This document shows positions 60,513 to 64,000 of a DNA stretch of 64,000 bases, in pieces. The position numbers were made by a program, and so were the translations under genes. The notes below the pieces were generated by a model. The model saw only the letters and a list, made by a program, of their open reading frames with translations. It did not search any database and was not told the origin of the DNA. The number at the start of each line of letters is the position of its first letter. Position 1 is the first letter of the stretch. The stretch lies in the NCBI RefSeq assembly GCF_003932755.1, contig NZ_CP024202.1:1426001-1490000 (forward strand). Direction: 5' to 3'. Source of the DNA: Methylomicrobium sp. wino1 (lineage in GTDB: Bacteria; Pseudomonadota; Gammaproteobacteria; Methylococcales; Methylomonadaceae).

Positions 60513-61727
60513 ATGGCGGTGGGGCAGGTGACGTTTCCGGTAATGCACCGGGTAGCCGGGATCGAATTGGGTACGGCGTGCGCGGGCATTAAGCAAACGC
60601 AACGCGACGATCTGTTGCTCGTACAAATGCGCGAAGGGTCGCGTTGCGCGGCGGTGTTTACACAGAATGCGTTTTGCGCGGCTCCGGTGGTCGTCGCGAA
60701 GGAACATTTACAACAGGCTCCGCGTTGGTTGCTGATTAATTCCGGTAACGCCAATGCCGGCACCGGCAAAAGGGGGCTTGACGATGCCTTGTCGACCTGC
60801 GGGGACGTGGCAGGACTTGCCGGCGCGGATGCCCGGCAAGTCCTGCCGTTTTCGACCGGCGTGATCGGCGAGCCGTTGGCCGTCGATAAAATCAAGGCGG
60901 TCTTACCGAAGGCCTTTGCCAATTTGGCCGAGGATCATTGGGAGCAGGCCGCGCGTGCGATCATGACCACCGACACCTTTCCGAAAGGTGCGTCGATTAT
61001 CCTCGATATCGACGGCGAGACGATCGCGTTGACCGGCATATCCAAAGGTGCGGGCATGATTCAGCCGAACATGGCGACGATGCTGTCTTTCATTGCGACC
61101 GACGCCAAAATCGAGCGAAAACTGCTGCAAGCTTGTTTGGTGCGCGCTGCCGAATTATCGTTCAACCGCATTACCGTCGACGGCGATACCTCGACCAACG
61201 ACGCTTGCGTCTTAATGGCCAGCGGTTGCTCGAAAGTGCCCGAATTGACCGAAGACAGCCCGGCCTACCAAGCCTTTGCCGATGCAGTGTTGAAGATTTG
61301 CAAGCAACTCAGCGAAGCGATCGTCCGGGACGGCGAAGGCGCTACCAAGTTGATGCGAATCCTAATAGATCAAGCCTTGGATGATGATGAAGCGGTGCGC
61401 GTCGCCAAGACCATAGCCCATTCGCCGCTGGTCAAGACCGCGTTTTTTGCCAGCGATCCGAATTGGGGCCGCATTCTGGCGGCGGTCGGCAGGGCCGGCG
61501 TCGACAACATGGACCTGGAGCGGGTCGACATACACCTGGACGACGTGTGCATCGTGCGCGGCGGCGGCCGCGCCGAAGACTATACCGAAGCGGCCGGCCA
61601 GCGCGTAATGAACGAACCGGAAATCACCGTAACCGTGACGCTCGGGCGAGGCAGTGCCTCGCAAGAGGTGTTGACCTGCGATTTTTCGTACGACTATGTG
61701 CGGATCAATGCGGAGTATCGGACTTAG
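60513..61727 (+). CDS. argJ: Bifunctional ornithine acetyltransferase / N-acetylglutamate synthase
   Basis: A 404-residue ArgJ, normal length. KGAGMIQPNMATMLSFIATD contains the autoprocessing site (cleavage before the Thr of MATML, ~residue 189) that yields alpha and beta chains with Thr as nucleophile. ITVDGDTSTNDACVLMASG, REGEGATK-like VRDGEGATKLMRILI and ASDPNWGRILAAVGRAG are conserved. It recycles the acetyl group from N-acetylornithine to glutamate in arginine synthesis, and may also use acetyl-CoA. A strong AAGGAGT ribosome site precedes ATG. No other arg genes are nearby. Confidence 0.95.
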   Translation: MAVGQVTFPVMHRVAGIELGTACAGIKQTQRDDLLLVQMREGSRCAAVFTQNAFCAAPVVVAKEHLQQAPRWLLINSGNANAGTGKRGLDDALSTCGDVAGLAGADARQVLPFSTGVIGEPLAVDKIKAVLPKAFANLAEDHWEQAARAIMTTDTFPKGASIILDIDGETIALTGISKGAGMIQPNMATMLSFIATDAKIERKLLQACLVRAAELSFNRITVDGDTSTNDACVLMASGCSKVPELTEDSPAYQAFADAVLKICKQLSEAIVRDGEGATKLMRILIDQALDDDEAVRVAKTIAHSPLVKTAFFASDPNWGRILAAVGRAGVDNMDLERVDIHLDDVCIVRGGGRAEDYTEAAGQRVMNEPEITVTVTLGRGSASQEVLTCDFSYDYVRINAEYRT

Positions 61728-61751
61728 GAAAGGTGAAAGGTGAAAGGTTAT

Positions 61752-61777
61752 CGTTCCCACGCTCCAGCGTGGGAACG
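61752..61777. repeat. REP-like palindrome
   Basis: CGTTCCCACGCT - cc - AGCGTGGGAACG, a perfect 12-bp stem downstream of argJ, followed by a second 'ggacgctccagcgtcc' palindrome. Such units recur at 62878-62980. They may stabilise or terminate the argJ transcript. Confidence 0.75.
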
Positions 61778-61935
61778 CAGCCCTGGACGCTCCAGCGTCC
61801 AGTAAGGCCGTAGGATGGGTAGCAGCGAAGCGGAAACCCATCACGGGGCACGATAAGCGGTAGGGAAACATTGCGGAGCCATTCGAATAGTCCCAGGAGC
61901 GTGGAAACCATTTGAAACAGCATCAACAGCAACTT

Positions 61936-62874
61936 ATGAAATCGGTTTTAGAAGTCGCGGTCGGCGCGGTTGTCGACCGGAACTGCAAGGTACTGATCGC
62001 CAAGCGCCCGGACGATAAACATCAAGGCGGCTTATGGGAATTCCCGGGCGGTAAAATCGAGCCGGGCGAAACGCAGCGTCAAGCATTGGACCGCGAGCTC
62101 CATGAAGAACTGGCCATCGACGTTAAAACCGCAACGCCGCTGATCACGATTCATCACGACTACCCGGACCTCAGCGTTAAGCTCAAAGTTTGGCGGGTCG
62201 ACCGTTTCGAAGGCGCCCCGCATGGCAGAGAAGGACAAGCGGTCGAGTGGGTCGCTCCGGCCGATCTTCAAAACTATTCGTTTCCGGCGGCAAATCGTCC
62301 GATCTTGACCGCGCTACGCTTGCCGTCGTTTTATGCAATCCTGGACGACAGCCCCCCCTCGGCGTTATTCTCTAATTTACAAGCTATTCTCGCCAATGGC
62401 ATTCAACTGATTCAATTGCGCTTGAAAACATTAACGGCCGGCGAAGCGGTGGAATTTATAGCGCGCATCATTCCTTTATGCCGTCGTTATGGCGTATCGC
62501 TTCTGCTCAACTCGGCCGTTTCCGGAGTCGAGGCGAGTGCCGTCGACGGAATGCATTTAACTGGTAGGGATTTAATGATGTTACGCGAACGGCCGGACTG
62601 TCAAGGCTGGCTGGCCGCCTCTTGCCATAATGAAGTGGAACTACGCCATGCTGAATCCATCGGCGTCGATTTTGCCGTGTTGGCCCCGGTGTTGCCGACC
62701 GCCACGCATCCGGGAGCCCGAATACTCGGTTGGCAAGGCTTTACAGCACTCGCCGAAACCGCGAATATTCCGGTTTTTGGCTTGGGAGGGTTGGCTATGG
62801 GCGATCTGACGCGAGTCCGTGAAGCCGGCGGCCAAGGCGTGGCCGGTATCCGAGCGTTTATCAGAGCGGAATAA
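61936..62874 (+). CDS. MutT-type Nudix hydrolase fused to a ThiE-like domain
   Basis: A 312-residue two-domain protein. The N-terminal ~130 residues are MutT: VAVGAVVDRNCKVLIAKRPD and the Nudix box GGKIEPGETQRQALDRELHEE, then L. This cleans 8-oxo-dGTP from the nucleotide pool. The C-terminal ~180 residues resemble thiamine-phosphate synthase (GIQLIQLRLKTLTAGEAVEF, VDGMHLTGRDLM, VDFAVLAPVLPTATHPGA, IPVFGLGGLAMGDL). This fusion is common in gammaproteobacteria, where the ThiE-like part lacks proven thiamine activity. ATG 61936 is preferred; TTG 61912 with a repeat-derived AGGAG is possible. No secA/mutT neighbours are visible. Confidence 0.9.
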   Translation: MKSVLEVAVGAVVDRNCKVLIAKRPDDKHQGGLWEFPGGKIEPGETQRQALDRELHEELAIDVKTATPLITIHHDYPDLSVKLKVWRVDRFEGAPHGREGQAVEWVAPADLQNYSFPAANRPILTALRLPSFYAILDDSPPSALFSNLQAILANGIQLIQLRLKTLTAGEAVEFIARIIPLCRRYGVSLLLNSAVSGVEASAVDGMHLTGRDLMMLRERPDCQGWLAASCHNEVELRHAESIGVDFAVLAPVLPTATHPGARILGWQGFTALAETANIPVFGLGGLAMGDLTRVREAGGQGVAGIRAFIRAE

Positions 62875-62877
62875 AAG

Positions 62878-62980
62878 CGTTCCCAGGCTCCAGCGTGGAA
62901 CGCAGACGTAGCCCGCACCGCTCCGCGGTGAGGGGACGCTGGAGCGTCCCCGACTGTACTCCCACGCTGGAGCGTGGGAG
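62878..62980. repeat. REP-like palindrome cluster
   Basis: Includes GGGGACGCTggAGCGTCCCC (62932-62951) and CTCCCACGCTggAGCGTGGG plus AG (62959-62980), related to the unit at 61752. It fills the gap before the last gene. Confidence 0.75.
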
Positions 62981-63082
62981 CCATTTGATAGGGGGGTATA
63001 CAAAGCTCGCCCGCCCGGCAAGGGCTTGTAAACGATGAACAACCGGCACCTTCGCAGTTCAAGACCCTAAAAGGCAAAACCA

Positions 63083-64000
63083 ATGCGATTCGAAACCTCA
63101 CGATTTTTCCTAATTATATTTTTACTGACATTCCTAAGCCAAACGGTTACGGCAAAGACCGGCCCTGAACTTGTCATGGACGTTTTTTGGGGCGAAACCT
63201 GTCCTCATTGCCTGGATCAAAAACCCTTTCTAAGCGAATTGGAAGAACGTTATCCGCAGTTGCAAATCCGGCAGCATGAAGTATGGCGCAACCGCTTCAA
63301 CCGGGAACTCTTTCAATTGACCGCGCGCGAACATGGCGTAGACGCCGACAGCGTGCCCGCCATATTTGTCGACGGCAAGGCCTTTTTCGGCGATGCGCCG
63401 TTTATCCGGTATCAAATCGAAGAAGCGGTTAAGGCAGCGTTGAACCGAAAACGGTCGCCGGACCATGGTTCGACGCAAGCGGCAGCACGGAAGCTTAGCA
63501 CATTGCATGAACAGCCGCCTCCCACCGCCACCACGATTTCCGTACCCTGGCTCGGAACCATAGACCTGATTCAGCAACCCCTCATATTCAGTACCCTCTT
63601 GATTGCCTTTGTCGACGGCTTTAACCCATGCTCGCTATGGGTATTGACGCTGCTCTTAGGCATGGTGATTCACTCAGGCTCTAGGCAACGAATATTGCTG
63701 GTCGGGCTGGTGTTTTTGTTCACCACGGCAATTCTCTACGGCGCCTTTGTCGCCGGCGTCTTTAAAGTGCTGAGTTACGTCGCCTATCTAATCTGGGTGC
63801 AATGGCTGGTGGCCTTGTTTGCGCTGCTATTCGGCCTGGTCAATATCAAAGACTATTTTTGGTTTAAAAAAGGCATCTCGTTCACGATATCGGACAAACA
63901 TAAACCGGGTATTTATCAATCGATACGAGGCTTGTTGAATCCCGAAAGAAAAGGCCTTGCGCTTGCGGGTGCTACATTCGTCATGGCCGCCGGCATTGCA
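63083..64000 (+). CDS. Thioredoxin-like domain fused to CcdA/DsbD-like membrane domain (3' end missing)
   Basis: Open from ATG 63083 (AAGG site ~9 bp upstream) to the window edge, 306 codons. A signal peptide or first helix (FFLIIFLLTFLSQTVTAKTG) is followed by a periplasmic thioredoxin-fold region with the redox motif FWGETCPHCLDQKPFL (CPHC) and the cis-Pro segment DSVPAIFVDGKAFFGDA. From ~residue 165, several membrane helices follow with FVDGFNPCSLWVLTLLLGMV, the NPC motif of CcdA/DsbD transmembrane electron carriers (second Cys not yet reached). It may carry reducing power to periplasmic proteins, for example in cytochrome or copper-protein maturation. The partner gene would lie beyond the window. 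Confidence 0.82.
   Translation, partial: MRFETSRFFLIIFLLTFLSQTVTAKTGPELVMDVFWGETCPHCLDQKPFLSELEERYPQLQIRQHEVWRNRFNRELFQLTAREHGVDADSVPAIFVDGKAFFGDAPFIRYQIEEAVKAALNRKRSPDHGSTQAAARKLSTLHEQPPPTATTISVPWLGTIDLIQQPLIFSTLLIAFVDGFNPCSLWVLTLLLGMVIHSGSRQRILLVGLVFLFTTAILYGAFVAGVFKVLSYVAYLIWVQWLVALFALLFGLVNIKDYFWFKKGISFTISDKHKPGIYQSIRGLLNPERKGLALAGATFVMAAGIA

Noticed and set aside
61912-61935. TTG start for the MutT-ThiE fusion
   Set aside because: The apparent AGGAG upstream belongs to a REP-like repeat, and family similarity begins at the ATG at 61936.
1-64000. CRISPR arrays, rRNA and tRNA genes
   Set aside because: No regularly spaced direct repeats, no rRNA-like stretch and no convincing tRNA cloverleaf were seen by reading. 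A tRNA scan was not possible here.

Overview
The window looks like a chromosomal segment of a gammaproteobacterium. The evidence is a PilU-type pilus ATPase, a DUF2956 protein, an ArgJ-type arginine enzyme, a MutT/ThiE fusion, BarA-like phosphorelay wiring and moderate GC. An aquatic or methanotroph-like (Methylococcales) host is my guess from overall gene style. No methane oxidation gene is present to prove it. No rRNA, tRNA or CRISPR array was recognised.

Region 1 (1-20187, all minus strand) is a surface-polysaccharide locus read from about 20.2 kb towards position 1. It starts with a B12-binding radical SAM enzyme. Next come a heptose-type sugar kinase (HddA), a decayed GDP-fucose-synthase-like gene, a split transketolase, a ColD-type PLP dehydratase, HddC, GmhA, a sugar epimerase, a Nudix hydrolase, a glycosyltransferase and a Wzm/Wzt ABC exporter. 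It ends with a methyltransferase, two sulfotransferase-like genes, a second glycosyltransferase and the start of a TIR-like protein. The likely product is a GDP-heptose-derived, deoxygenated and possibly branched or sulfated glycan exported by the ABC route. Four consecutive genes at the promoter-distal end share a small repeated 'NIV' module that belongs to none of their catalytic domains. One sulfotransferase gene is out of frame at a run of nine G, a possible phase-variation switch.

Region 2 (20.2-23.3 kb) is a graveyard of broken insertion sequences (IS200-like, ISAs1-like, IS1595-like) with no intact gene.

Region 3 (23.3-35.3 kb, mostly plus strand) holds an MpaB/Lcp-type haem oxygenase homologue, a large hybrid histidine kinase with its diguanylate cyclase response regulator, a GAPDH-family enzyme, a small coiled-coil protein, a RibD-like reductase (minus strand), an IS4-family element inserted in a poly-C run, and a DUF2956 membrane protein.

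Region 4 (35.5-42.7 kb) is a nested mobile island. An IS21-like element (passenger ORF, istA, istB, small ORF) has its istA interrupted twice: by a three-recombinase 'RIT' element whose middle recombinase is frameshifted, and by a 274-bp insertion.

Region 5 (42.8-64 kb) is mostly housekeeping: a secreted copper pair (two-domain multicopper oxidase plus cupredoxin/beta-propeller); beta-oxidation genes (FadE; and an operon of acyltransferase-hydrolase fusion, thiolase and FadN-type protein); a hypothetical nuclease-like gene; pilU; an operon of PP-loop thiolation-like enzyme, TusA-like protein and CDF cation transporter; argJ; a MutT-ThiE fusion; and the start of a thioredoxin/CcdA-like membrane protein.

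A mosaic family of intergenic repeats with MITE-like ends is scattered from 31 kb onward. It includes a roughly 370-bp inverted pair that brackets 49-60 kb and sits just upstream of both fadE and argJ.
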